Shown in pieces: positions 52,812 through 60,631 of a stretch of 64,000 nucleotides of DNA. Within the stretch, counting starts at the first letter, position 1, and the number at the start of each line of letters is the position of its first letter. A model generated the notes under the pieces. The model did no database searches, was not told the DNA's origin, and saw only the letters and a list, made by a program, of their open reading frames with translations. Origin of the DNA: a virus; IMG/VR virus record IMGVR_UViG_3300036985_006248, positions 1-64,000 of that record. One strand, written 5' to 3'. The translations under genes and the position numbers were made by a program.

Positions 52812-53575
52812 GGACAATCCTTGGTTTTATTAAATTCGCAATATTTACAGCTTAATCGATTCTTAGGGAAGAAATTTTTATCGATATTGTATAACGCTTT
52901 TGTCATAAGGTTAAGCGCATTCTGCGTTTTCTTGTCACCGCTAGTTACGCGGAAAATCTCTACATTATCTTTTTTAGCAGTACGCTTAAGCAAGGCAAAA
53001 TGTGTTTCAATAGTGTCAGGATTTATACTGTGCTTTTGAGCGTAAAAGTATTTGTAGAACGTTAGTTGATAAGTCGTCATCGCATCGCTCTTCTTTTTTG
53101 CATCCCAACCCCAAGCACAACTTTTCCAATCAAGAATATGAATTTTTCCATCATCGGTCTTAATAACTAAGTCGATAAAACCTTTGAAGCTCCACTCAGG
53201 AATGGCTCCAATCTTTTCATAGATGTCTTCCTCGGCTGCAAGTATGGTGAAGTTACCAAAAATGTTCTTAAGGGCAGGCAGGGCCATTGGAGCCAGTGTT
53301 TTACCTTGCTCCTTCATCTCAGTAATCATCTTTTGGTTAACTGATACTTCGGCAGGAATTTTTCCAAGTTCCAAATCAAAACATTCAGAAAAAATCTTTA
53401 CTTCATCTTCAGAGTTATTTAAGAGCTTTTTCTCACACGCCTCATGGAGCGCGGAGCCAAATGCTGTGTATTCATTACCTGTAAACTTTTTAATATTATC
53501 CACATAAGACAGTTTATATCTATAGGGACAATCATTCCACAACTTTAATGCAGAAAAAGAAATATGCTTAGACAT
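52808..53575 (-). CDS. Cas4/RecB-like PD-(D/E)XK nuclease
   Basis: 255 residues. The nuclease core shows FGSALHEACE (helix with the conserved His), GFIDLVI and HILDWKSCAW (the D and D-x-K acidic/basic triad). Cysteines are placed as in Cas4/AddB-type Fe-S clusters: C16 in NDCPYRYK near the N-terminus and CKYC plus DCP near the C-terminus (C-x2-C-x7-C). Likely an ssDNA/dsDNA exonuclease in replication or recombination; host-defence counteraction is possible but not shown. Driven by the near-consensus promoter at 53601..53629, its stop overlaps the old gmd start as ATGA. Confidence 0.82.
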   Translation of the reverse strand: MSKHISFSALKLWNDCPYRYKLSYVDNIKKFTGNEYTAFGSALHEACEKKLLNNSEDEVKIFSECFDLELGKIPAEVSVNQKMITEMKEQGKTLAPMALPALKNIFGNFTILAAEEDIYEKIGAIPEWSFKGFIDLVIKTDDGKIHILDWKSCAWGWDAKKKSDAMTTYQLTFYKYFYAQKHSINPDTIETHFALLKRTAKKDNVEIFRVTSGDKKTQNALNLMTKALYNIDKNFFPKNRLSCKYCEFNKTKDCP

Positions 53576-53600
53576 GTTTATACCTTCACTTTCTACATGA

Positions 53601-53629
53601 ATTATAAACTAGTCTTCCATTTTTGTCAA
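53601..53629 (-). promoter_or_regulatory. Sigma70-type promoter, perfect consensus
   Basis: Minus strand: TTGACA (53624..53629), 17-bp spacer, TATAAT (53601..53606). Located 25 nt upstream of the nuclease ATG, inside the 3' end of the metallopeptidase gene. A perfect consensus of this kind suggests early transcription by unmodified host polymerase. Confidence 0.82.
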
Positions 53630-54295
53630 GGAGTTTATTTTAAAGTAAAGTCTAGGAGATATAGACCTTAAATATTTTGGATTTTCATCTACAAAATAAT
53701 GTTCAAATCCATTAGCGAAGTATTCTTTTATTGAGGTTGCGGCATAAGACGATATGAATAACTTTGAGGTTAATTGAGCTAATACGTCGTAGCCTACCGT
53801 TTTATATAAAAAATCATCAAACGTTTTGTTGTAATCAAGTTGGACATATAAGCGTGGATCACAATATAATTTCTGCTGTTCTAAAATATCTCTTAGCAAC
53901 TTACGCTTTGATATGAATTCCTCTATAATTTCTTGATCGCCATACACTTCTCTGCCATAGGAGTTTTCTACGCTATGCGCCAACTCATGAATTATAGAAT
54001 TCAAAACTGCATCTTCATCAACTATTAAGCTTGAGAGGAAGATAGCCCCGTTCATATATGCTGATTCGACATTTCTAGATTTAAGTTGTGGAAACTCACC
54101 AATATAGATAATGTCTAGTTCTTTTGCTAAGTTTTGTGGAATTCTATTCTCTATAGTTCTAAAAACTTTGTCTAGGTCTATTTCTTGTTGTAACTTGTCT
54201 TTAATAACAACTTGGACTTCGCCAAAGAGAGTGTGTTCTTTTAACGCACTTTGTGCTTTTTTAACAGATTGCTTTATATGATTTTGACTACCCAT
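53609..54295 (-). CDS. Zinc metallopeptidase (HExxH, ATLF-like)
   Basis: 228 residues. H103-E104-x2-H107 in IIHELAHSVE is the gluzincin-type zinc site and E191 in SIKEYFANGFEHYF is a plausible third ligand, 84 residues later, as in ATLF-like/Anthrax-lethal-factor-like peptidases. Likely an intracellular protease acting on a host or phage target; substrate unknown. It lies between the PhoH operon and the nuclease promoter. Confidence 0.78.
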   Translation of the reverse strand: MGSQNHIKQSVKKAQSALKEHTLFGEVQVVIKDKLQQEIDLDKVFRTIENRIPQNLAKELDIIYIGEFPQLKSRNVESAYMNGAIFLSSLIVDEDAVLNSIIHELAHSVENSYGREVYGDQEIIEEFISKRKLLRDILEQQKLYCDPRLYVQLDYNKTFDDFLYKTVGYDVLAQLTSKLFISSYAATSIKEYFANGFEHYFVDENPKYLRSISPRLYFKINSLTKMED

Positions 54296-54297
54296 TT

Positions 54298-54546
54298 TTA
54301 TTTTTTTGTTTGTGGAGAAGATTCTAAATCTGTTACTGCTTGTTGATACCCACGCATAAAATTCTCTTCTGCAATTAACATAAGAAATTCTGGGAATTCT
54401 TTTAACATCTGTTCCACAATCAGAAGCACAGTTACATTACCATCTTTTGGTTGTCGGGTTTCCCCAACATAATTAACTAACCATTCCTTCATCGGGTTAT
54501 CTTTAGATACTACTTCTGATTGTGGACTTTCCATTTTTGTCATCAT
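54298..54546 (-). CDS. Small hypothetical protein
   Basis: 82 residues, MMTKMESPQSEVVSKDNPMK start, then a probable helix EWLVNYVGETRQPK and a segment NVTVLLIVEQMLKEFPEFLM. Its start overlaps the PhoH stop (ATGATG) and its stop lies 2 nt from the peptidase start. Function unknown. Confidence 0.6.
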   Translation of the reverse strand: MMTKMESPQSEVVSKDNPMKEWLVNYVGETRQPKDGNVTVLLIVEQMLKEFPEFLMLIAEENFMRGYQQAVTDLESSPQTKK

Positions 54547-57083
54547 TATAAAATATCGGCTGCTAATGTAGCGACAGAACTTCTTTCGCCGCGTTTTAAT
54601 GCCACATGCCCCACCAATTCATAAGGTTTCATTTTTTCTATCACGTATGTCAGCCCGTTGGTAGTTGCATCAACATATTGATTATCGATCTGATAAATAT
54701 CCCCCGTTAGTACAATCTTCGTTCCTTCACCAACGCGAGTGATTATAGTCTTTAATTCATGAGAGGTTAAATTTTGTGATTCGTCAATGATAATATATGC
54801 GTTTGAAATTGAACGACCGCGAATATAGGTTAATGCTTCCATTTCGATTGTGCCAGCTTCCATCATCATTCTCATGTGCTCTTTATTACTTCCTAACAGG
54901 AATTCCAAGTTATCTTGCACGGGAGCTAACCACGGAGTCATCTTTTCTTCTAGGGTATTGTGAGTTACGATAAAATCATTGGTTACGTAAAGATGTTCTT
55001 TATTTTCCACAAGAATACATTGTGCTTCTTTTTTTCCAACAAGCTCAATGCTTTTGATACCAACTCCTTGAATATACTTTGTAGAATGTCGTGAAGCTTT
55101 TCTTGAAATGTAGAAAGGATTAATATTTTGTGGTAATGAGACAGTAAACTCATATGATATTCTACGAGAATTTATCTCTCTTCCATCGATATATGACTTC
55201 TTTCCAACTCTATTTCTTTCTTTAATGACAGCTCTTCCACCGAGCGAACGAACCAACTCTTGCATATCTTTAGCGAGTTGCAAAGAGGTTGTAGTAAAAG
55301 ATGATTCTCCGTTTGTTTTTACGGTACCATCTGTATCCATCAATCCTTTTAATAAATTAATTCGGTCTTGCACGCACGAAAACTTATAGATCTCTGGGAT
55401 AAATTTTTCCCACGCTTTTTTATTAGATAAATGTAAGTTATCAAGTATATTTTTTATAGGATTTTGCCAACGGTTTGAACGTTCGGTAAACTCATATTTG
55501 ATTCCATCAATTATTGTGTTGTTATCGCAGCGAGATTGCAGGGTACTTCTGTTAATATTTAATACTTCTAAAGATTTTCCAATACTAGGAAAAGTTGTTT
55601 TTTCTAATGTTTTAACATTAGTTATAGTAACTTGTCTAGCGGGCTTATTATTGTAGAGATCAGTTCTAATGTTGTAAGTAATTGTCTTTCCATCGTTTGT
55701 TAATCTACAGCCTAATGATTTAATTTCATTTTCTACTCTTTTTATCAGTTCATGGTCGGTATTACAAACACTTATATTATTTTTAATACACCCGTCACCC
55801 AATAATACTCCAAGAGTGTATGCAGGAAGAGGCAATTCTTTATCGGTATACTGTACTGGCGAAACTCTAGGTAAAAAGTGATTTAATTTGCCGTTGGTGG
55901 TTTTAAAAGTATCGATAATCTGTTTAGTTGTTCTAACTTGACCATGCTTATTACGCTTTTTTTCTTCAAATGTCCTAGTTAACCACAAGTGGTCTTCACA
56001 ACATTCCGTAGAAGAATCATCGGTAGTTGTAACTTTATAAATTAGTTTCTTCCCCTTCGGAAACACACCTAAAACTCTAGTTGGACTGCCGTCTCGCCCA
56101 ATGACATTATCTCCAACTTTGATAGAGCCCATTTCAACCCAACCAGTAGGAGTAGCCAATTTTGCATCCAGTGGTTGTGGTCCCGGAAGGAAACCGATGT
56201 CTTTTCCCATTGGCTGCACTGGACGGGAGACAATAAGTTTTGTATATATCTTATCTTCAAGGATTTGTTGTAGCCCAGCCGCCAGAGCAATCAAAGTCTT
56301 GCCGCTACCAGCCTTGCCGATAAGAGAAACAATCTTCACTTCTGGATCCATTAGTGAATCAAGAGCAAATTGTTGCTCTTTGTTCTTAGCGTGAACTCCA
56401 AATATGCCACCCTTGAACTCCTTTACTTTAACTAATGATTGGCTGTAGGACTTGAATCTAGCTAAGGCAGACTTTTTCTCATTGGTGTTAGAAACCAACA
56501 TAACATATTCGTTAGCAAAAAGATTAATCTCTTTTTCGAGCAAATAAATCTTATCATTTTTGTGGAATCGATCAATGACAGCATCATCGACTACATGTTG
56601 TTTATAACCAATAAAGACTTCTTCGGCTCGTTCTACTACTTGGTTTGGAACATAGTCTTCAGTTAGGATGCCCAGTGAGTCGCATTTAACTCTCATGTTA
56701 ATATCTTGGGATACTAACACGACGTTCTTATTATCCCCGAGTTTACGTATGAGCGTTAAAGTTGAGGCTATGATTTGATTATCCGGGACGCTCTTTTCAA
56801 AACTGTCTGGTAGTAAAGATAAATCGCAGGGAAGTACCGAGACGCTACCCTTGCCCTTACCAAGCTTAATCTCGTCTTGTAGACTGCCTTTTTCTCGTAA
56901 TCCATCAAGAGTACGAATAAATTGTCTTGCATTAACACCAACACCGTCTTGACGCTTTTTGTGCTTATCAACTTCTTCCAACACCTTAAGAGGAATCCCA
57001 ACATCGTTGTTCTTATAGGCAAAGATAGCATCACAATCGCTTAAATAAACGTTTGTGTCCAAGACATAGTATTTTTTAGACAT
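54546..57083 (-). CDS. PhoH-like protein (PIN + PhoH ATPase) carrying an intein
   Basis: 845-residue precursor. Residues 1-150 are a PIN-like domain (DTNVYLSDCD at 9-18, VLVSQDINMRVKC near 122). Residues 235-301 and 710-845 make up a PhoH ATPase: Walker A GKAGSGKT at 256-263, YIIIDESQN with D767/E768 as Walker B, and VLTGDIYQID near the end. Between LPG301 and T710 is a 408-residue intein; removal gives a normal 437-residue PIN-PhoH protein, a form seen in bacteria and phages with proposed RNA-unwinding or ribonuclease roles. Gene preceded by the CTATTTATA motif. Confidence 0.9.
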   Translation of the reverse strand: MSKKYYVLDTNVYLSDCDAIFAYKNNDVGIPLKVLEEVDKHKKRQDGVGVNARQFIRTLDGLREKGSLQDEIKLGKGKGSVSVLPCDLSLLPDSFEKSVPDNQIIASTLTLIRKLGDNKNVVLVSQDINMRVKCDSLGILTEDYVPNQVVERAEEVFIGYKQHVVDDAVIDRFHKNDKIYLLEKEINLFANEYVMLVSNTNEKKSALARFKSYSQSLVKVKEFKGGIFGVHAKNKEQQFALDSLMDPEVKIVSLIGKAGSGKTLIALAAGLQQILEDKIYTKLIVSRPVQPMGKDIGFLPGPQPLDAKLATPTGWVEMGSIKVGDNVIGRDGSPTRVLGVFPKGKKLIYKVTTTDDSSTECCEDHLWLTRTFEEKKRNKHGQVRTTKQIIDTFKTTNGKLNHFLPRVSPVQYTDKELPLPAYTLGVLLGDGCIKNNISVCNTDHELIKRVENEIKSLGCRLTNDGKTITYNIRTDLYNNKPARQVTITNVKTLEKTTFPSIGKSLEVLNINRSTLQSRCDNNTIIDGIKYEFTERSNRWQNPIKNILDNLHLSNKKAWEKFIPEIYKFSCVQDRINLLKGLMDTDGTVKTNGESSFTTTSLQLAKDMQELVRSLGGRAVIKERNRVGKKSYIDGREINSRRISYEFTVSLPQNINPFYISRKASRHSTKYIQGVGIKSIELVGKKEAQCILVENKEHLYVTNDFIVTHNTLEEKMTPWLAPVQDNLEFLLGSNKEHMRMMMEAGTIEMEALTYIRGRSISNAYIIIDESQNLTSHELKTIITRVGEGTKIVLTGDIYQIDNQYVDATTNGLTYVIEKMKPYELVGHVALKRGERSSVATLAADIL
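54957..56180 (-). mobile_element. Intein with LAGLIDADG endonuclease, apparent class 3
   Basis: 408 residues beginning PQPLDAKLATPTGW with no Cys, Ser or Ala at position 1, followed by +1 Thr. The class 3 hallmarks are present: W66 in block B (ECCEDHLWLT), C388 in block F (EAQCILVENKEHLYVTNDF) and T406 of the VTHN end. LAGLIDADG motifs lie at about 121-130 (YTLGVLLGDG) and 274-285 (INLLKGLMDTDG). Residues about 182-231 look like a NUMOD1 DNA-binding insertion (FPSIGKSLEVLNINRSTLQS). Site is between Walker A and Walker B of PhoH. Confidence 0.85.
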
Positions 57084-57114
57084 TATTTGTTCCTTCGTAG
57101 AGAGAGGCTTACGA

Positions 57115-57123
57115 TATAAATAG
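57115..57123 (-). promoter_or_regulatory. CTATTTATA motif before PhoH gene
   Basis: Third identical copy of the intergenic 9-mer, 32 nt upstream of the PhoH ATG, in the gap after the SpoU methyltransferase gene. Confidence 0.35.
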
Positions 57124-57127
57124 CATT

Positions 57128-57694
57128 CTACAGTATATTCTTAAGATTTTTAATGTGCTTTGTTATAAAATCATTCATCGCAATGCTTCCAGCCACGGCG
57201 GCGTTCAAACTTCTTACCGAACCATATTGGTTGATGTACATATATCTGTCACAAAGAGACAGAGTTTCAGGAGTAATTCCAACTCCTTCTTCACCGATAA
57301 TAATAAGAGGATTTTCAGGCCAAACGAAATCATAAATCGATTCTGCTTGTGGTACTGAATTTTCTAATGCGACAAAGGTATAACGTTCCTTTAGCTTTAA
57401 AAGCTCCTCACGGGTCTTTACGTTAATGATGTCGGTATAGTGGTGGGTTCCAACGGTTCCACGACGGTCGAATTGTTTACGACCCAAATAGAACATTTCG
57501 CGGCCATTCATGGCATTACATGAACGAAGAACACTAGAAAGATTAAAATCTCCAACAAAGTTCTCCATCATTACAGCAAACGGAAAACTATTATTTTGGA
57601 GATCTTTCTTGATTAATTCTGTAGTCCACTTAGTAAAACGGTCTTGCTTATACTTATCGAGAATATTTCTATTATCAACGGGGCTAGCGTCCAT
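57128..57694 (-). CDS. SpoU/TrmH-type RNA 2'-O-methyltransferase
   Basis: Best start ATG 57694 behind GGAGGAAAACG (188 residues); a longer frame from 57718 lacks such a signal. SpoU motifs: NLSSVLRSCNAMNGREMFYL (motif 1), LIIIGEEGVGITP (motif 2) and GSVRSLNAAVAGSIAMNDF (motif 3), which form the trefoil-knot SAM site. The family methylates rRNA or tRNA ribose. An RNA-modifying enzyme next to phage tRNA and PhoH genes suggests tuning of host translation or protection of tRNAs. Confidence 0.85.
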   Translation of the reverse strand: MDASPVDNRNILDKYKQDRFTKWTTELIKKDLQNNSFPFAVMMENFVGDFNLSSVLRSCNAMNGREMFYLGRKQFDRRGTVGTHHYTDIINVKTREELLKLKERYTFVALENSVPQAESIYDFVWPENPLIIIGEEGVGITPETLSLCDRYMYINQYGSVRSLNAAVAGSIAMNDFITKHIKNLKNIL

Positions 57695-57893
57695 CGTTTT
57701 CCTCCAAGGAATCTGCATAATTTATCAGTGCATCGTGAACAAATTTATTAAACTTCTCTTGACTCCAACAGTCCCATCCCATTGCATGTACTAGACTTTC
57801 TTTAAACTCATCGCTAATTTCAAATACTATTGTTGCCGACCCATCATCATTGTCATTGATTTCTGACACTTTGATAGTACCAATTGATTTCAT
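57684..57893 (-). CDS. Small hypothetical protein
   Basis: 69 residues when started at ATG 57893 (MKSIGTIKVSEINDNDDG), which overlaps the previous stop as ATGA and follows AGGAG; the frame opens earlier at 57965 but that region belongs to the 57890..58084 gene. Acidic; contains VHAMGWDCWSQEKFNKFVHD. Function unknown. Confidence 0.6.
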   Translation of the reverse strand: MKSIGTIKVSEINDNDDGSATIVFEISDEFKESLVHAMGWDCWSQEKFNKFVHDALINYADSLEENDGR

Positions 57894-58084
57894 TTTGTTT
57901 CTCCTGTGGAGATTTCTACTGGTACGGTGGGTTCTAAATGCGCCAAGCGACCAATACGAATACATTGATTATAAGCAGCTTTATTGGCAAAGACAGTCGC
58001 ATCAACTATATTCAGTGTCCAACTGCTCTTGTGACCATTCAAGCGGAAATACAAACCATCTAGTCTACGCGCAACAAAGTTCAT
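57890..58084 (-). CDS. Small basic hypothetical protein
   Basis: 64 residues, MNFVARRLDGLYFRLNGHKS start. ATGA overlap with its downstream neighbour. Slightly basic, no family recognised. A Shine-Dalgarno-like AGAGAAC lies before ATG 58084. Confidence 0.55.
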   Translation of the reverse strand: MNFVARRLDGLYFRLNGHKSSWTLNIVDATVFANKAAYNQCIRIGRLAHLEPTVPVEISTGETK

Positions 58085-58106
58085 TTGTTCTCTTTCTGTA
58101 ATTTGT

Positions 58107-58670
58107 TCAAGTCCACATATACTTTCTAACTTTAATCAATCTCAAGAGCATTTTTTCGTGCTTGATTTTAATTGCCGCGCTTCTCTTTTTATACTCTTCA
58201 TATTTCACAGGATCTTTTGTGGTAGTATTCATAGTATACAACTTCTGGTTCTTTGGAGAGGTTTTCGTTTCACTAACCTCATCCATTGTATAAGACCATT
58301 CGGACTCTTCAAAAAGAATATTAATAGCCGCTTCTTCTTGTTTTTTTCCTTTAGTCCACCATTCATAAATGGAGAGGATTTCATCACGAACCTTGCGAAT
58401 TTTGTAATTACAGTCCCAATTAACGTGACCCGGATATTCTGTCTCAACGAAGGTGGTCAAGATCTTAAAACAGGCAAGCTCCATCTGATAATCAGAATCA
58501 ATCCACCCCCATTTATAACAATCTTGACCGGAGATATCAATAATATGGTAGCGATTAAATGTATGTGCTCTGAGCCAATACATGGGCATTAAACGTTTTC
58601 TAAAAACAGTAGAAAACAAATTATCAACCAATTCTTCAAACCTTCTGTAAGAATATTTAATAGATTCCAT
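58107..58670 (-). CDS. Hypothetical early-type phage protein
   Basis: 187 residues. Trp- and Tyr-rich N-terminal half (RLMPMYWLRAHTFNRYHIID, then CYKWGWIDSDYQMELACFKI), then EIRSIYEWWTKGKK-like helices and a Lys-rich end. Resembles uncharacterised proteins found in the early regions of large phages. No catalytic motif recognised. Confidence 0.6.
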   Translation of the reverse strand: MESIKYSYRRFEELVDNLFSTVFRKRLMPMYWLRAHTFNRYHIIDISGQDCYKWGWIDSDYQMELACFKILTTFVETEYPGHVNWDCNYKIRKVRDEILSIYEWWTKGKKQEEAAINILFEESEWSYTMDEVSETKTSPKNQKLYTMNTTTKDPVKYEEYKKRSAAIKIKHEKMLLRLIKVRKYMWT

Positions 58671-58694
58671 AATTTATTTTCCTTGAATTGAAAA

Positions 58695-58928
58695 CTAGTC
58701 TATAATATTAAAAAATGGTTTTATACATTCAAAGATTTCTGAATCAGATTCGGGGAGCCCGGTCCATCCAGACGCCCATTCACGTTCACTGTACATTTCC
58801 CATAAACGCATGCATTGATAGCTGTCGGCATAAAAGCCGTTATCAATTAATATATTTTGAATTCGGTTTGTGTCCTTATCAAAATCTCTATGGGATTGTT
58901 TAATTTTAATTGTTTTTAGGTGGCTCAT
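58695..58928 (-). CDS. Small hypothetical protein
   Basis: 77 residues, MSHLKTIKIKQSHRDFDKDT start with a LWEMYSEREWASGWTGLPES stretch in the middle. Has its own promoter at 58949..58977. Function unknown. Confidence 0.6.
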   Translation of the reverse strand: MSHLKTIKIKQSHRDFDKDTNRIQNILIDNGFYADSYQCMRLWEMYSEREWASGWTGLPESDSEIFECIKPFFNIID

Positions 58929-58948
58929 TGATCTACCTTTACAAGAAT

Positions 58949-58977
58949 AGTATACAAGATCACACCTACATAGGCAA
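58949..58977 (-). promoter_or_regulatory. Sigma70-type promoter
   Basis: Minus strand TTGCCT (58972..58977), 17-bp spacer, TATACT (58949..58954), 20 nt upstream of ATG 58928. Good match but not perfect. Confidence 0.7.
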
Positions 58978-59009
58978 GTAGTTTAAAATATTTAAAAAAA
59001 TATTACATA

Positions 59010-59198
59010 TTATCGCTTTAGGCACTTAACAGCAACAAGATTTGTGTCCGAGTCTACACCGAGTATCTGGCATACTAATTCCATTTCTTGTGATCCACCG
59101 GCAAGATACTTTTGCCATTCATTGTATCCTATGTACCCGGCTAAAACGGCTACGTTTAACGCAAAACCAAGCTTTAATAATAGAATATCTTTTTTCAT
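59010..59198 (-). CDS. Small membrane-anchored hypothetical protein
   Basis: 62 residues from ATG 59198 (MKKDILLLKLGFALNVAVLA), the better start because AAGGA lies upstream; the frame is open to 59228. One transmembrane helix at about residues 5-22, then a Cys-containing short domain (LVCQILGVDSDTNLVAVKCL). Function unknown. Confidence 0.55.
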   Translation of the reverse strand: MKKDILLLKLGFALNVAVLAGYIGYNEWQKYLAGGSQEMELVCQILGVDSDTNLVAVKCLKR

Positions 59199-59217
59199 AT
59201 AAAATCCTTTAAATAAA

Positions 59218-59292
59218 TTATGGTCCATCGAAAAGGTGAAGTTGTCTATCGCCAGCGGCAGTGAGCGATAAATTAAGTGGCCTACTAATCAT
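59218..59292 (-). CDS. Possible very small protein (24 aa)
   Basis: ATG at 59292 shares its A with the TGA of a 14-codon frame that starts at 59336 (MSEQIWVCTFYEVV). The 24-residue product reads MISRPLNLSLTAAGDRQLHL and FDGP. The sequence also contains an inverted repeat (TATCGC with GCGATA). Weak evidence; could instead be structured leader RNA downstream of the tRNA. Confidence 0.3.
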   Translation of the reverse strand: MISRPLNLSLTAAGDRQLHLFDGP

Positions 59293-59345
59293 CACACAAC
59301 CTCATAAAAAGTGCAAACCCAAATCTGTTCGCTCATCGACTGTTA

Positions 59346-59416
59346 TGGACCGACAGGGAATCGAACCCTGAATCACGCCTTGCAAAGGCGTTGTTATACC
59401 GTTTAACTATCAGCCC
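59346..59416 (-). tRNA. tRNA-Ala (anticodon UGC)
   Basis: 71-nt cloverleaf: acceptor GGGCUGA with UCGGUCC, D arm, 5-bp anticodon stem ACGCC/GGCGU with loop UUUGCAA (anticodon UGC), T arm CAGGG-TTCGATT-CCCTG, discriminator A. G3:U70, the main alanine identity element, is present. No CCA encoded. Only one tRNA gene is seen in the window. Confidence 0.95.
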
Positions 59417-59485
59417 GAAACGACATCTATTTGTTTGTTTTTACTTACAAACTCCCCATGCCGTTACCTGTGGGATTATATTTCT

Positions 59486-60109
59486 TTATTCAATTATATC
59501 GTCTACTAAACCATATTTTAAGCATTGCTTTGCATCAAAATAAATATCTTTTTTAAGAACTTCTTTTAAGATATTAGGTGGAATCTTTGTCTTTTCTAAA
59601 TAAATATTCTGAATCACTTTCATTAGTGACTTATTATTTTCCATGTCATCTACAAGTTCTTCGAATTTACCAAAAAGTCCAGATGACAATTGATGAATCA
59701 TAATATATGAATGCTTATTAATTGAGCGTCGGTGAGCCATTACACTTATTAGTGTTGCCGCTGATGCTGCGGCACCTTCTACTATTGAATGAACCGGAGC
59801 CTTGCTTCTGCGAACGTAATCTACCGCAGCCAGCCCATCAAAAAGACTGCCACCGGGACTATTAATATGTAACTTAATATCTGGTACTGGAATGTCTAGC
59901 ATATTAGCTGCATGCATTAAATCAGCACCAATTAACTTAATTCCTCTATTCAACTCTAAAACAGAATTTTTATTTACTTCTGAATAAAAGTAAATGTGAT
60001 TCTCGTCTGATTGAACCTCAGAAATATCTTCGTCTTTTCCAAGAAACTTTGGCTTAATATCTTCTTTTTCTTTTTCGACTTTTTCACTTAGACGTTTGCC
60101 AAACAACAT
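59486..60109 (-). CDS. ClpP-like serine protease
   Basis: 207 residues. Catalytic triad is visible: S116 in VEGAAASAATLIS, H139 in SYIMIHQLSS, and D188 in LKKDIYFDAKQC, followed by YGLVDDI. HINSPGGSLFDGLAAVD is the usual substrate-binding strand. In cells ClpP works with ClpX/ClpA; phage versions may redirect degradation or act on structural proteins. Upstream gene stop is only 3 nt away. Confidence 0.88.
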   Translation of the reverse strand: MLFGKRLSEKVEKEKEDIKPKFLGKDEDISEVQSDENHIYFYSEVNKNSVLELNRGIKLIGADLMHAANMLDIPVPDIKLHINSPGGSLFDGLAAVDYVRRSKAPVHSIVEGAAASAATLISVMAHRRSINKHSYIMIHQLSSGLFGKFEELVDDMENNKSLMKVIQNIYLEKTKIPPNILKEVLKKDIYFDAKQCLKYGLVDDIIE

Positions 60110-60112
60110 TTA

Positions 60113-60340
60113 TTACCTCTTTGTTTTAGAAAGTTTTTCTTCAATTTCTTTTTCAGCGGCGACTAACGAAGGTTCGGTACGACTCTTTACAGCAAAAAGC
60201 TCTTTTCCATCTTTCGGTTCATATCTAGAAATCTTAAATTGTAAGATTGCTCCTCTAGTAGATTCTTGCAAAGTGCTTTTCAATTGAGCTGCTTCTTGAT
60301 ATGTAGAAAACCACCTTTCAACTTTCCATGATTGGCTCAT
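60113..60340 (-). CDS. Small hypothetical protein
   Basis: 75 residues, MSQSWKVERWFSTYQEAAQL start, then a strand-rich middle (GAILQFKISRYE) and a charged helix at the end. 3 nt upstream of clpP-like gene. Function unknown. Confidence 0.6.
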   Translation of the reverse strand: MSQSWKVERWFSTYQEAAQLKSTLQESTRGAILQFKISRYEPKDGKELFAVKSRTEPSLVAAEKEIEEKLSKTKR

Positions 60341-60400
60341 TTATTTTTTCCTTTATCTTAAAATAATAACATGTTTTTTTTTATACGTATAGCTATTTTT

Positions 60401-60631
60401 TTATTTAAATAAATCGTTATCTGATAATGCTGGCAATCTTGTTGCCTTTAACATTTCACTTAAGAGCAACTTAAGATTTAATTCAGAATTATCAAATGGA
60501 GTTACATGGTCAGAGTGGCATACTATTTTTCCTTTAGAATCATAATATACTTTTATAATAGAATAGCTATCAGATTGATAGCTATTTTTATACATTCTAT
60601 ATTCCCATTTTTTAAAATGTTTTTTTGTCAT
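60401..60631 (-). CDS. Small hypothetical protein
   Basis: 76 residues, MTKKHFKKWEYRMYKNSYQS start, then SIIKVYYDSKGKIVCHSDHV and an acidic end. No family recognised. Confidence 0.6.
   Translation of the reverse strand: MTKKHFKKWEYRMYKNSYQSDSYSIIKVYYDSKGKIVCHSDHVTPFDNSELNLKLLLSEMLKATRLPALSDNDLFK

Noticed and set aside
57695-57718. Start at 57718 for the SpoU methyltransferase
   Set aside because: GGAGGAAAACG immediately before ATG 57694 decides the start.
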